Origin: CAZQQN01 sp964549595
GTDB lineage: Bacteria > Bacteroidota > Bacteroidia > CAILMK01 > CAYYUA01
Assembly (NCBI GenBank): GCA_964549595.1
Contig: CAZJWK010000011.1
Span: 1-42,252, forward strand
Length of the DNA: 42,252 nucleotides
Reading direction: 5' to 3'
Below are positions 26,211-34,490 of the stretch, one piece after another. The notes below the pieces were generated by a model. The model was not told where the DNA came from, did no database searches, and worked only from the letters and a program-made list of their open reading frames with translations. Position numbers and translations under genes: made by a program. Within the stretch, counting starts at the first letter, position 1. Each line of letters starts with the position of its first letter.

Positions 26211-26243
26211 TAAGCCCGGCATGGCTAATAGCCGCTGTTGGGC
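26211..26243. other. attC-like imperfect hairpin
   Basis: Plus strand: GCCC (26214-26217) pairs with GGGC (26240-26243), and GGCATGGC pairs imperfectly with GCCGCTGTT around a TAATA loop. On the minus strand, which is the orientation of the next gene, it begins GCCCAAC (RYYYAAC type) but ends CCGGGC instead of GTTRRRY. It lies 15-47 bp past the stop of the gene at 26258-26800, the place an integron attC site would be. Confidence 0.4.
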
Positions 26244-26257
26244 ACCGTATTTCACTT

Positions 26258-26800
26258 TCATTTATTATTATTTCTTTCTATAACATCAAATACTTGAATA
26301 TCAAACAACGCGGATCTTATCTTGTCTACCGTCAAAACTTTGTAATTAGTTTGGTTGCTCCTTTTTTCAAATATATCTAATTGAAAATTGAGGTTTTTAT
26401 CTCCAAGCTTTACAAATACCTTTTCGAAACTATAATGCATTAATCCAATTTCAGGTTCTATTAAAGAATCTTTTTTAATCCGGTTAAAATGGGATGAGAT
26501 AAATGATATTGGGAGGCCGAGTGTATTAGTTGCCTTTAAATATCCCTCTTCTGTAAATTTGCTCAGGTAGGCCGTTTCCTCTTTAATCCAATAAACATAA
26601 TAAGAATTTAATCTACCAGGTAGGCATCCTGAGCAAACATTCCAGTATGATAGTAAAGTGTCTACACCGTTTTTGATTAAGGAGTCTCTTAATTTTTCTG
26701 CTTTAGCTTTTGGATCAAATTTTTTGTTTTGAGCTGCCTTTTTTTGAGAAAGGCAGCTAATCATTAAAATGAATAGGACTAAGGAAAATATTGGTTTCAT
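26258..26800 (-). CDS. Small lipoprotein with CxxC motif, possible cassette gene
   Basis: The 180-residue protein begins with a lipoprotein signal (lipobox ending MISC, Cys16). A short Lys/Ala-rich linker follows, then an unrecognised domain with C56SGC59 and an aromatic/basic middle (NSYYVYWIKEE), ending in a Asn-rich tail. It is only 13 bp from a GTGCCCAAC heptamer upstream and 13 bp from GTTGGGCAC downstream (plus-strand sense), giving the gene 9-bp inverted flanks like a single gene cassette. No homologue is recognised. Confidence 0.7.
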   Translation of the reverse strand: MKPIFSLVLFILMISCLSQKKAAQNKKFDPKAKAEKLRDSLIKNGVDTLLSYWNVCSGCLPGRLNSYYVYWIKEETAYLSKFTEEGYLKATNTLGLPISFISSHFNRIKKDSLIEPEIGLMHYSFEKVFVKLGDKNLNFQLDIFEKRSNQTNYKVLTVDKIRSALFDIQVFDVIERNNNK

Positions 26801-26806
26801 ATTATT

Positions 26807-26815
26807 GTGCCCAAC
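26807..26815. repeat. Inverted 9-mer upstream of the cassette-like gene
   Basis: GTGCCCAAC, the exact reverse complement of GTTGGGCAC at 26237-26245. Read on the minus strand it is GTTGGGC, a perfect integron-type GTTRRRY core, 7 nt before the ATG at 26800. The pair encloses one gene and little else. Confidence 0.45.
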
Positions 26816-26951
26816 TAAAGTCCCTATCCTTACAAACAGGAATAAAAATTACCCATTGGCTTTACCACCAATACGGCAAAATGAGTATGGGGCTTAAAAA
26901 AATCAAAAATTCAAGTTTGGGTTTTTAAGGTCAGTTAAATTTTCCCTTATT

Positions 26952-27545
26952 TCATTCACCCTCACTCCCTTCATTTTTACTACCTCCATTTTTACTTTTG
27001 TCATCGCCCCCAAACAAGTTACTAAGGAAACCGTCATCCGATTCTTTTTCAGTGGGGTCGTCAAATTCAACCTGGTAGCCCGCCAAAATAACTATGCAGC
27101 CTCTTATAACATCTTTGGGGTCATCTGTTTCTTTGGCCGGGTAAACCAAGTCTATGTAAAGCTTATCATATTCCCTCTTTTTCTCTGTTTCATAAGTAAA
27201 CTGACCGCCAGATGACTTTTTTTCAAACAGGACTTTTCTATCACTTTCACTAACCGGTTTTTTATAAAGTTTTACCTCAACTTTACCTGGCAAACCTTCT
27301 GTGTTGAAGACAAATCGGTATTTTGAATCCCGTAACAGGGGTACAGCCAATTCTTTGAATTGTTTACGGTTTTTAAGAGTGATTCGCGGCGATTTTTGAG
27401 CAGAATAATTGTAAGGCCTCAAAGCCTTTCGGGACTTGTCTCTTGATTTTTTATAATCACAGTGATTCTTCACATCTCTCTGAGTAAAAGCAGACCCTGC
27501 TATTAAAAACAGAACCGATAAAACTATAAGCGGTAATTTCTTCAT
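26952..27545 (-). CDS. Secreted protein, unknown function
   Basis: Residues 1-22 are a signal peptide (LIVLSVLFLIAGSAFTQ). The middle has a beta-rich domain of about 110 residues: RFVFNTEGLPGKVEVKLYKK and FEKKSSGGQFTYETE, which look like a periplasmic binding sandwich. The C-terminus is low-complexity Gly/Asp/Ser/Glu (GGDDKSKNGG type). I see no catalytic motif. It follows the lipoprotein gene at 27591-28469 by 45 bp, probably in one unit. Function unknown. Confidence 0.72.
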   Translation of the reverse strand: MKKLPLIVLSVLFLIAGSAFTQRDVKNHCDYKKSRDKSRKALRPYNYSAQKSPRITLKNRKQFKELAVPLLRDSKYRFVFNTEGLPGKVEVKLYKKPVSESDRKVLFEKKSSGGQFTYETEKKREYDKLYIDLVYPAKETDDPKDVIRGCIVILAGYQVEFDDPTEKESDDGFLSNLFGGDDKSKNGGSKNEGSEGE

Positions 27546-27590
27546 TATTCTGAAATTTTAGATTTATAATAATGTTTTAATAAATGTGAT

Positions 27591-28469
27591 TTAACTACTT
27601 ACAATAAGCTGGCGAAGTGATTTTATTTTGTTAGCCATGCCTTCCAGGTCTTCGTAATTTACTTCTATATCTCCATCGGAACTTCGCTCTTCTTTCTTTT
27701 TCGCTACAAAGTCCTGAAACATTTTGTTTAAATCTTTTAAACCATCCACAACTTTTATTAGGGATTCGGATTTATCAGGCTGTGCCTCCAAAATGTTGAT
27801 CAGATTTTTCAAAATGGTTAATTGCTCAACCAGCCTTTCGGTTAAGTCTTCGTTACCATTGTCCTCTATAGCCTTCATGCCAATGTACATGCCTTCAATC
27901 CATGCACCTGTAAAGATTACCGGAGATTTATTTTGTTGTTGGTTTTTGCTAAGGTAACCGTCAATGTTGGCTTGAATTTCACCCATAATTTTGATAACCG
28001 AATCCCGGTTATCAAGGTTTTCTTCAAATCTTTTAATTAAGTTTTCGGATTTAAAGATACCGGACATCCCAACTTTTTGAGCCAATTCACGAACTGATTT
28101 TAAGTACTTGCCTGCTTTTTGGGATTGACCATTCAGAGCACAATAGGAGAGATCCGCTGAGTAAACACCCAGGTTCATTAATCTTTTGGGCCTTGAAATG
28201 TAATTAGTAACCTTCTCAGGCGAATTGGTTAACCCACTAATATATGATAAACCAGATTTCTGGAATATAGTAGCCATCTGAAGCGGAGATGGCAACATCA
28301 TAGAAGGTTTTGCAGATTCCTTGGCCTTCTTGGCTTCTGCCGTGTCCATTTTGGTTTCTGCAGTATCTGTTTGATCCTTATCCTTACCTTTTTCGGATTC
28401 GTTTTGGCAACCGAAAATACCGCAACAAAAAAGGATCAGAAGAAATCGGTGGAAAAGATGTGTTTTCAT
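27591..28469 (-). CDS. Lipoprotein with helical repeat-like domain, unknown function
   Basis: A lipoprotein signal ends at FGC with Cys21, followed by an Asp/Lys/Thr/Ala-rich linker to about 55. The rest is all helical (about 56-292), with blocks LMNLGVYSADLSYCALNGQ, GIFKSENLIKRFEENLDNRDS and FTGAWIEGMYIGMKAIE that I remember from conserved uncharacterised bacteroidotal lipoproteins. Some segments suggest pairs of helices. It heads the minus-strand group and is divergent from rmlC. Function unknown. Confidence 0.75.
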   Translation of the reverse strand: MKTHLFHRFLLILFCCGIFGCQNESEKGKDKDQTDTAETKMDTAEAKKAKESAKPSMMLPSPLQMATIFQKSGLSYISGLTNSPEKVTNYISRPKRLMNLGVYSADLSYCALNGQSQKAGKYLKSVRELAQKVGMSGIFKSENLIKRFEENLDNRDSVIKIMGEIQANIDGYLSKNQQQNKSPVIFTGAWIEGMYIGMKAIEDNGNEDLTERLVEQLTILKNLINILEAQPDKSESLIKVVDGLKDLNKMFQDFVAKKKEERSSDGDIEVNYEDLEGMANKIKSLRQLIVSS

Positions 28470-28738
28470 AATTTCAGTGATGTATTTTTTTTAGAAGTCG
28501 AATTCAAATATATTAAAAGGTTTGATTTGTAAAAAAGGTTTATGCAAAATAGTTTGTTGCGAAGATAGCAAAAAACTGGTTTGTAGGGAGTTAGAAGGAT
28601 AAACCAATGCTTTAGGCTTGTTAAAAGTTTTTTGAGAGCTGTCAGGGATAAATTCATCAAATGATTATTAATGGCTCGGGTCACTAATGATTAAATCAAA
28701 AAAAATTACCTTCGCCAATAAAAACCAATTCGACAACT

Positions 28739-29308
28739 ATGGAAATTCATGTGGATAATGCCCCGAACATTCAGGATGTTAAGGTGGTCACCAATGGTAG
28801 GATAGAAGATGATAGGGGCTTTTTCCAGGAAATTTTCCGCTATGATAAATTCCTGGAAAAAGGATTGCCGACCCAATTTGTTCAGGATAATCACTCTAAA
28901 TCTTCCAAAAATGTTTTGCGGGGGTTACATTTTCAGTGGGAACCTCCAATGAGTAAATTGATGCGGGTCATGACCGGAACCGCCTTTCTGGTGGCTGTTG
29001 ATATCCGTAAAGGATCACCGACCCTTGGCGAGTGGTATGGATTGGAAGTATCAGAAGATAATTGTAAGCAAATTTGGACGCCTGCTGGTTTTGCAAGGGG
29101 CTTTTTAGTCCTTTCTGAGACGGCGGATATTGAATACAAATGCACCGGCGTTTATAACCATGCCGGAGAGTCCGGAATTGTTTGGAATGATACCGATATA
29201 GGCATTGATTGGCCCGTCAACAATCCCATCCTTTCCGAAAAGGATAAAAATGCTCAGACCTTAAAGGATTGGTTGGCCAGGCCTGAATCCGAAAATTTTC
29301 GGTATTGA
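28739..29308 (+). CDS. rmlC: dTDP-4-dehydrorhamnose 3,5-epimerase (RmlC family)
   Basis: RmlC epimerises dTDP-4-keto-6-deoxyglucose at C3 and C5 on the way to dTDP-L-rhamnose. The 189 residues fit the family. Signature parts are RGFFQEIFRYDKF (26-38), LRGLHFQ with the catalytic base H64, VAVDIRKGSPTLGEW (85-99) and the Tyr-containing EYKCTGVYN (132-140). One usual position is changed: the GFAHGF motif reads GFARGF (R120). A TACCTTCG box (28707-28714) lies 24 bp before the ATG, one mismatch from TAnnTTTG. rmlD follows 113 bp later. rmlA and rmlB are not in the window. Confidence 0.9.
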   Translation: MEIHVDNAPNIQDVKVVTNGRIEDDRGFFQEIFRYDKFLEKGLPTQFVQDNHSKSSKNVLRGLHFQWEPPMSKLMRVMTGTAFLVAVDIRKGSPTLGEWYGLEVSEDNCKQIWTPAGFARGFLVLSETADIEYKCTGVYNHAGESGIVWNDTDIGIDWPVNNPILSEKDKNAQTLKDWLARPESENFRY

Positions 29309-29337
29309 AAAAAAGGATTTGCGCTTTTAAGAAGGGA

Positions 29338-29367
29338 AATCCTTCAGGAGGATTGACTTTTTCAATC
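29338..29367. repeat. Tandem hairpins between rmlC and rmlD
   Basis: AATCCT-TCAGG-AGGATT (29338-29354) and GATTGA-CTTTT-TCAATC (29351-29367) are two overlapping 6-bp hairpins; AGGATTT (29314-29320) can also pair with AAATCCT (29337-29343). The alternatives exclude each other, so an attenuator between the two genes is possible; a simple terminator is equally likely. Confidence 0.4.
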
Positions 29368-29421
29368 ATTAAAAGCATTTAGTAGGTTTTTTTCTTGTTT
29401 TAATCAACCATTTCAGGCAAT

Positions 29422-30312
29422 ATGCAAATAGCAGTAATCGGAGCAAATGGGCAATTGGGTAGTGATTTGGCAGAAATTTTCAGGGAAGAAGGCTTGGAAG
29501 TGGCGGGATTGACGCATTCCGATATTGAGATTAAATCCCGGGAGTCTGTTCAGGAAACATTGAAGTCGCTAAATCCTGATTTGATAATTAATACGGCCGG
29601 TAATTTCAATGTCGAAAAATGTGAAACCGAAGTACCGGATGCATTTCTGGGTAACGCCATTGGGGCTAAACATGTTGCTGAAGCCGCTGCGGAAATAGGC
29701 TCTTACCTGATCCATATCAGTACGGATTATGTGTTTGACGGGGCTAAAAAAGCCCCTTATACAGAAGCAGACTTGCCCATGCCCCTGAACGTTTATGCCA
29801 ATTCTAAACTTTCCGGTGAGTATTTTGTAAGGGCTATCGCGCCAAAATCGCTAATAATGAGAACCTGTGGATTGTATGGTAAAAATCCCTGCCGGGCCAA
29901 AGGAGGTAGAAATTTTGTAGAAACCATGCTTAATCTGGCCAAGACCAAGGACGCCCTTAGGGTAGTGGATCATGAAGTATTGACACCCACCTTCACGAAG
30001 GAAGTAGCCTATCAAATACTTGCCATTAGTAAAGATCCTGTTTACGGCTTATGTCATGCGACAGCGGAGGGGGAATGTTCATGGTATGAATTTGCCAAAG
30101 CCATTTTCACCATCATGGATTGGGATATTAACCTGAATAAAGCGGCTCCGGATGAATTCCCTACATCTGTTAATCGGCCGGCCTATTCGGTCTTGTCAAA
30201 CAAGGTCCTACAAGACCAAGGCCTAAACACATTCAGACACTGGAAAGAAGGATTACGCGATTACTTGTTGAAGGAGCGAGCCAATACTCAAAATGCTTCC
30301 GATCAGCCCTAA
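29422..30312 (+). CDS. rmlD: dTDP-4-dehydrorhamnose reductase (RmlD family)
   Basis: RmlD reduces dTDP-4-keto-L-rhamnose with NAD(P)H. This 296-residue short-chain dehydrogenase has the Rossmann loop GANGQLG (7-13), HISTDYVFDG (98-107) with T101, the Y125xxxK129 catalytic pair in VYANSKLSGE, then RTCGLYG and a YGLCHATAEG segment. The NTAG (57-60) motif matches reductases that bind NADP. Overall it resembles RmlD, though other NDP-sugar reductases share this scaffold. The gene ends 12 bp from the convergent transporter gene. Confidence 0.88.
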   Translation: MQIAVIGANGQLGSDLAEIFREEGLEVAGLTHSDIEIKSRESVQETLKSLNPDLIINTAGNFNVEKCETEVPDAFLGNAIGAKHVAEAAAEIGSYLIHISTDYVFDGAKKAPYTEADLPMPLNVYANSKLSGEYFVRAIAPKSLIMRTCGLYGKNPCRAKGGRNFVETMLNLAKTKDALRVVDHEVLTPTFTKEVAYQILAISKDPVYGLCHATAEGECSWYEFAKAIFTIMDWDINLNKAAPDEFPTSVNRPAYSVLSNKVLQDQGLNTFRHWKEGLRDYLLKERANTQNASDQP

Positions 30313-30324
30313 AAAATCAAGGAC

Positions 30325-31065
30325 TTAACTTGTCAATATCATTTTAAGAACGTCCCCAACGTAATAAGCTATAATGGCTGCCAATCCCCCTAAAAGAAGG
30401 GTTTCCAAAACACCCCTGATTTTCCTGGTGTCTGTTACGTAACTTTTCAGGAGGCCTATCAATATAAAAGCCAGCGAAGTCATCAGGCAAGAGGTTAAAA
30501 ACATATTGCTGCTTCCCATATCGAAAGCAAAATCAAAAACATAAGCCAGCAGCGGAACCAAGCCAACCACAATAAAAGAAATAAAGGTCATACCGGCAGT
30601 ATTCAAAGGAGATCGATTTTCTCCTTGCATTTGCAGTTCTTCTTTCATCATGGCATCCACCCACCGGTCCCGGTCACTGGTAATTGTTGCAACGGCATCC
30701 TCCAATTGTTGGCCTTCAAAACCTTTATTCCGGTATATTTCGCGAATTTCTTCCCTTTCCGTTTCAGGCATGTTATCGACTTCCCAATATTCGATATTCT
30801 TGTGTTTCTGATAATTGTCTATTTCTGCCTTGGTGGCAAAAAAATTTCCCACTGACATAGAAAAGCCATCGGCAATAAGATTGGCAAAGCCTAAAATGAG
30901 GACCACTGAAGTATCCAGGCTGGCTCCGGTGGACCCAGCTACAACAGCAAAAGTGGTTACACTACCGTCAATACCTCCGTAAACAAATTCCCCGATATAA
31001 TCTTTGATGTCACCTTGTTTACCGTGATATGCTTCTTCGGGGAGCTTTTCTTGCTTATGATCCAT
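30325..31065 (-). CDS. VIT/CCC1-type metal transporter
   Basis: A 246-residue membrane protein of the vacuolar iron transporter family, which moves Fe2+ or Mn2+. The YGGIDGSVTTFAVVAG block (29-44) with D33, and ADGFSMSVGNFFATKAE (65-81), are the family signatures. A cytoplasmic helical loop (about 85-150) is rich in Glu (EREEIREIY, WVDAMMKEELQ) and probably binds metal; four helices are visible in addition to the first. Bacterial members are commonly used for metal detoxification. The ATG is at 31065; the promoter region is shared with the divergent dehydrogenase gene. Confidence 0.9.
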   Translation of the reverse strand: MDHKQEKLPEEAYHGKQGDIKDYIGEFVYGGIDGSVTTFAVVAGSTGASLDTSVVLILGFANLIADGFSMSVGNFFATKAEIDNYQKHKNIEYWEVDNMPETEREEIREIYRNKGFEGQQLEDAVATITSDRDRWVDAMMKEELQMQGENRSPLNTAGMTFISFIVVGLVPLLAYVFDFAFDMGSSNMFLTSCLMTSLAFILIGLLKSYVTDTRKIRGVLETLLLGGLAAIIAYYVGDVLKMILTS

Positions 31066-31110
31066 TTTGTGTTATTTTGAATGAGTTGGAATTGCTAATT
31101 TAAACAATGC

Positions 31111-31142
31111 TTGTTTAAGGTCAAGTCCAAATCGTATTTTTG
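31111..31142 (+). promoter_or_regulatory. Bacteroidota-type promoter for the dehydrogenase gene
   Basis: TATTTTTG (31135-31142) exactly fits TAnnTTTG, with TTG at 31111-31113 and a 21-bp spacer, inside the usual range. Transcription would start near 31149, giving a leader of 9-15 nt and ruling out the in-frame TTG at 31146 as translation start. Confidence 0.7.
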
Positions 31143-31163
31143 TAATTGTTCAAAATAATGCTT

Positions 31164-32606
31164 ATGGAAACCATCCAAAATTACATCAATGGTGTACTAA
31201 GGGAACCCTTGAATAAAAAATACCTGGATAACAGCAATCCGGCAACCGGAGAAGTTTACAGCTACATACCGGATTCCGATGGTCAGGATGTGGGAGAAGC
31301 AGTAAAGGCAGCCAAAGATGCTTTTCCTTCATGGTCAGCGACCTCTGCTCGGGAGCGGTCGGATTTGATGTTAAAAATTGCGGGAATGATTGAAGACCGT
31401 CTGGAAGCGTTTGCTAATGCAGAAACCACTGATAATGGAAAGCCTTTATGGCTGTCGCGTTCTGTGGATATCCCAAGGTCAAGCAAGAATTTTCATTTTT
31501 TTGCTACGGCCATTCTGCATGAAGAAAGCGAGTTTCACCAAACGGATCAAACGGCCATAAACTATACCTATCGTGTACCCGTTGGCCTGGCGGGCTGTAT
31601 TTCTCCCTGGAACCTTCCGCTTTACCTTTTTACCTGGAAGATCGCTCCTGCCCTGGCTACGGGCAATTGTGTTATTGCTAAACCTTCTGAAATTACTCCA
31701 ATGACGGCCTTCATGTTATCCGAAGTTTGCAGGGAAGCTGGATTGCCCGCCGGTGTGCTTAACATTGTCCATGGTTTAGGAGGTAAAGTGGGTCAAGCCA
31801 TAATCGAACATCCTGAAATACCGGCCATTTCCTTTACAGGCGGCACCGAAACAGGGGCCAACATTGCAAAAACAGCCGGACCTAAGTTCAAAAAATTGTC
31901 ACTGGAATTGGGCGGTAAAAATCCTAATTTAATTTTTGCCGATTGCGATTTTGAAGATGCGGTTAAAACCACCATGCGGTCTTCCTTTGCCAATCAAGGT
32001 CAAATCTGTCTCTGTGGTTCACGGGTGCTTATCGAGGATAACATTTACGAAAATTTCAAAGAAGCCCTTTATGAACGAACCAAAGCAATGACTGTCGGCG
32101 ATCCTTTGGAAGAAAGTACCCAATCCGGTGCTGTGGTCTCAAAAGCCCACCAGGAAAAAATCCTTTCTTATATCAGGTTGGCGCAGGAAGAAGGGGGAAA
32201 GGTTGTAACCGGGGGTAAAGCCGTTGAATTAGAGGGCCGTTGCCAAAATGGGTATTTCGTGGAGCCTACGATTATTGAAGGACTCAGTTCCCATTGCCGC
32301 ACAAACCAGGAGGAGATTTTCGGTCCGGTAATAACTTTAATTCCTTTTTCCACTGAGGAGGAAGCCTTGACAATAGCCAATAGTACTGAACAAGGCCTGA
32401 GTGCTACCATTTGGACGTGTGATCTGAAAAGGGCTCATCGTGTTGCCCACAAAATAGAATCCGGCATTATATGGGTAAACTGCTGGTTATTACGGGATCT
32501 GCGGACCCCTTTCGGGGGAATGAAAAGCTCTGGCGTTGGCCGCGAAGGAGGGAAAGAGGCTTTGAAATTCTTTACAGAGCCTAAAAATGTGTGTATTAAG
32601 TTGTGA
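31164..32606 (+). CDS. Aldehyde dehydrogenase, ALDH8/muconic-semialdehyde type
   Basis: The 480-residue NAD-dependent enzyme has PWNLPLYLFTWKIAPALA (oxyanion Asn), FTGGTETGANIA, SLELGGKNP (general base Glu) and the nucleophile C282 in NQGQICLCGSR. The ICLCGSR motif is typical of 2-aminomuconic and 2-hydroxymuconic semialdehyde dehydrogenases, used in kynurenine or aromatic meta-cleavage catabolism; a general betaine-aldehyde-like role is an alternative. I start at ATG 31164 (METIQNYING), 22 nt after the promoter box; an ATG at 31158 would add two residues. A hairpin terminator follows at 32761. Confidence 0.93.
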   Translation: METIQNYINGVLREPLNKKYLDNSNPATGEVYSYIPDSDGQDVGEAVKAAKDAFPSWSATSARERSDLMLKIAGMIEDRLEAFANAETTDNGKPLWLSRSVDIPRSSKNFHFFATAILHEESEFHQTDQTAINYTYRVPVGLAGCISPWNLPLYLFTWKIAPALATGNCVIAKPSEITPMTAFMLSEVCREAGLPAGVLNIVHGLGGKVGQAIIEHPEIPAISFTGGTETGANIAKTAGPKFKKLSLELGGKNPNLIFADCDFEDAVKTTMRSSFANQGQICLCGSRVLIEDNIYENFKEALYERTKAMTVGDPLEESTQSGAVVSKAHQEKILSYIRLAQEEGGKVVTGGKAVELEGRCQNGYFVEPTIIEGLSSHCRTNQEEIFGPVITLIPFSTEEEALTIANSTEQGLSATIWTCDLKRAHRVAHKIESGIIWVNCWLLRDLRTPFGGMKSSGVGREGGKEALKFFTEPKNVCIKL

Positions 32607-32750
32607 GGGATAGAAAGGTTTGGGAAAACCTCAGTTGATTAGTAGAGGAATTGAGTGTTTGCCGAACCCGGTCCAAGGCTTTGCACATTATGGTAAATCC
32701 TTTTGGCAAAGAAACCTTCCTTGTCAAAGATAGGAGAAGCCATATCTGTT

Positions 32751-32871
32751 AAACCATTTTAAAGGGAATACCCTTTTTTCTGGGAAGCCACTAAATTCCC
32801 TTTAAAGGATGACAATGTCTCCATGAGGTAATGGGTAGGCAGGCTTTAAAGGGAATCATTTTTAATGGTTT
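32751..32871. repeat. Three-copy inverted/direct repeat between convergent genes
   Basis: Outer arms AAACCATT (32751-32758) and AATGGTTT (32864-32871) enclose TTTAAAGGGAAT (32758-32769), its reverse complement ATTCCCTTTAAAG (32795-32807) and a second direct copy CTTTAAAGGGAAT (32844-32856). The middle copy can pair with either flank. It lies wholly between the ALDH and beta-CASP stops. No transposase gene; MITE-like or RNA-folding element. The 22-codon minus frame inside is likely chance. Confidence 0.6.
32761..32779 (+). terminator. Rho-independent terminator for the dehydrogenase gene
   Basis: AAAGGG-AATA-CCCTTT: 6-bp stem, 4-nt loop, continuing in a TTT run (32774-32779 all T). It is 155 bp past the stop and belongs to the plus strand. 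It sits inside the larger repeat. Confidence 0.6.
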
Positions 32872-32875
32872 TATT

Positions 32876-34336
32876 TCAGGTCACCTCAGCATCACTAATG
32901 GCCGCTACTTTTAATACGCCACTTTCCTTTAGGATACTGTAAGATTCACCCTTTTTAGGGATTGTGGTATACTTAAAGTCCTGTCCGTTTAATTGCTCTT
33001 CTAAACCGGCAAGGGCATCGGGTTCGCCATGCACCAAAAATACTTGTCCTACTTCAGAAGGATTTTGGCAACCAAGGTAATCTAAAATTTCTTGGTAGTC
33101 TGCATGGGCACTAAAACCATCAATGGATTCAACCTTTGCATGAATCTGAAGTTCCTGCCCAAACACTTGAATGGTTTTTACGCCGCTTTGGATTTGGCCA
33201 CCTAAAGAACCAGGCGTGCTATAACCTACTAAAACAAGGGTCGTATCCGGTTTTTCAATGTGATGAAGCAGGTGATGTTTAATCCTCCCACCTTCCATCA
33301 TGCCGGATGCAGAAATGATGACAGCCGGTTCCTTCAGGTCGTTTAAAGCCTTGGAGTCTTCTACATTTTCTGTGTAATAAAGCTTTTCAAATTGAAAAGG
33401 ATGTGGATCCTCCCGCATGTACTTTAGCATTTCCTCATTGAAACAGGTGGTGTGTTCCCGCATGATCTCTGTCACACGGGTAGCTAATGGGCTATCAACA
33501 AAAATTTTGACATCAGGCAATTTGTTTTTGCGGAAAAGTTTATCCAGCATGAAAACAATATCCTGAGTCCTATCAAGGCTAAAGGCCGGTATAATTAATC
33601 TGCCTTTTCGTTCATAACAAGCTTCCCATATTATCCCTCCAAGTTTTTCAGCAAGGTCTTCTTGCTTGGCATGCAATTTATTGCCATAAGTGGATTCCGT
33701 CAATATGACGTCTGCTTGTGGAAAAGACTCTGGTGCTTTCAGGATTTCATCCTCCGGCCTTCCAATGTCTCCTGTGTACGTTAAGCAAATATTTTCCCCA
33801 TTTTCCATTATAGTAAGATTAATGGCCGCACTTCCCAGAATATGCCCTGCATCCGTAAAATAGAAGTTCACCCCTTTACCCAGTTGAATGTTTCGGTTAT
33901 AAGGAACCGTTATAAAATGACCAAGGCTTTTTTTTACATCTTCTTTTTCATACAAAGCTTTGACGGGTGCTTTGCCTTTTTTAACCCTTTTCTTATTCAG
34001 AGCTTTCAGATCCTCTTGCTGGATTTGAGCACTGTCTTCCAGCATTATACGGCAAAGATCCTTAGTAGGTGACGTTGCGTAAATAGGACCCTCAAAACCC
34101 TCCTTGATCAGACGTGGTATAAGACCGGAGTGGTCTATATGGGAATGGGTCAGAATTAAGCAATCAATTTGCTTAGGGTCAAAACCTAAATGCTCATTTT
34201 TGCGGTACTCATCTTCTTCCCCATTTATTCCCTGAAACATGCCACAATCAAGAAGTATTTGCTGACCATTGATTAATTTAAGAAGATGCTTACTGCCTGT
34301 TACTTCCCCAGTAGCCCCTAAAAATTGAACTTCCAT
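32876..34336 (-). CDS. Metallo-beta-lactamase/beta-CASP RNA-nuclease-like protein
   Basis: The 486 residues have the two-zinc motif H64SHIDH69 (motif 2), H165 in DAGHILGSA, D190 in YTGDIGR and the beta-CASP blocks: FSLDRTQDIVF, DSPLATRVTEI, SASGMMEGGRI and the C-terminal FSAHADY and HGE motifs. This is the CPSF73-like bacterial family (RNA or DNA nucleases; some are involved in mRNA processing). A stand-alone KH or C-terminal extension is absent. The gene has an ATG at 34336 and ends within the repeat-rich spacer shared with the convergent dehydrogenase gene. Confidence 0.92.
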   Translation of the reverse strand: MEVQFLGATGEVTGSKHLLKLINGQQILLDCGMFQGINGEEDEYRKNEHLGFDPKQIDCLILTHSHIDHSGLIPRLIKEGFEGPIYATSPTKDLCRIMLEDSAQIQQEDLKALNKKRVKKGKAPVKALYEKEDVKKSLGHFITVPYNRNIQLGKGVNFYFTDAGHILGSAAINLTIMENGENICLTYTGDIGRPEDEILKAPESFPQADVILTESTYGNKLHAKQEDLAEKLGGIIWEACYERKGRLIIPAFSLDRTQDIVFMLDKLFRKNKLPDVKIFVDSPLATRVTEIMREHTTCFNEEMLKYMREDPHPFQFEKLYYTENVEDSKALNDLKEPAVIISASGMMEGGRIKHHLLHHIEKPDTTLVLVGYSTPGSLGGQIQSGVKTIQVFGQELQIHAKVESIDGFSAHADYQEILDYLGCQNPSEVGQVFLVHGEPDALAGLEEQLNGQDFKYTTIPKKGESYSILKESGVLKVAAISDAEVT

Positions 34337-34490
34337 AATGCTCGAATGCTTAAGTTAAACTATTAAAGACGAGAACAAAATAAGGATAAAATCAGCAAAA
34401 AATCGAATTTTTAGGATTTAAGACTTGATTCCGGTTACTTTTTTTAGGCTTGAAAATATTTCATTAGGAAATACATCAAAAAAAATAGCT

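Noticed and set aside
28466..28684. 72-codon minus-strand frame ending at the lipoprotein start
   Set aside because: Basic, Leu/Lys/Asn composition of AT-rich spacer, no promoter and no recognisable motif; it occupies the divergent promoter region.
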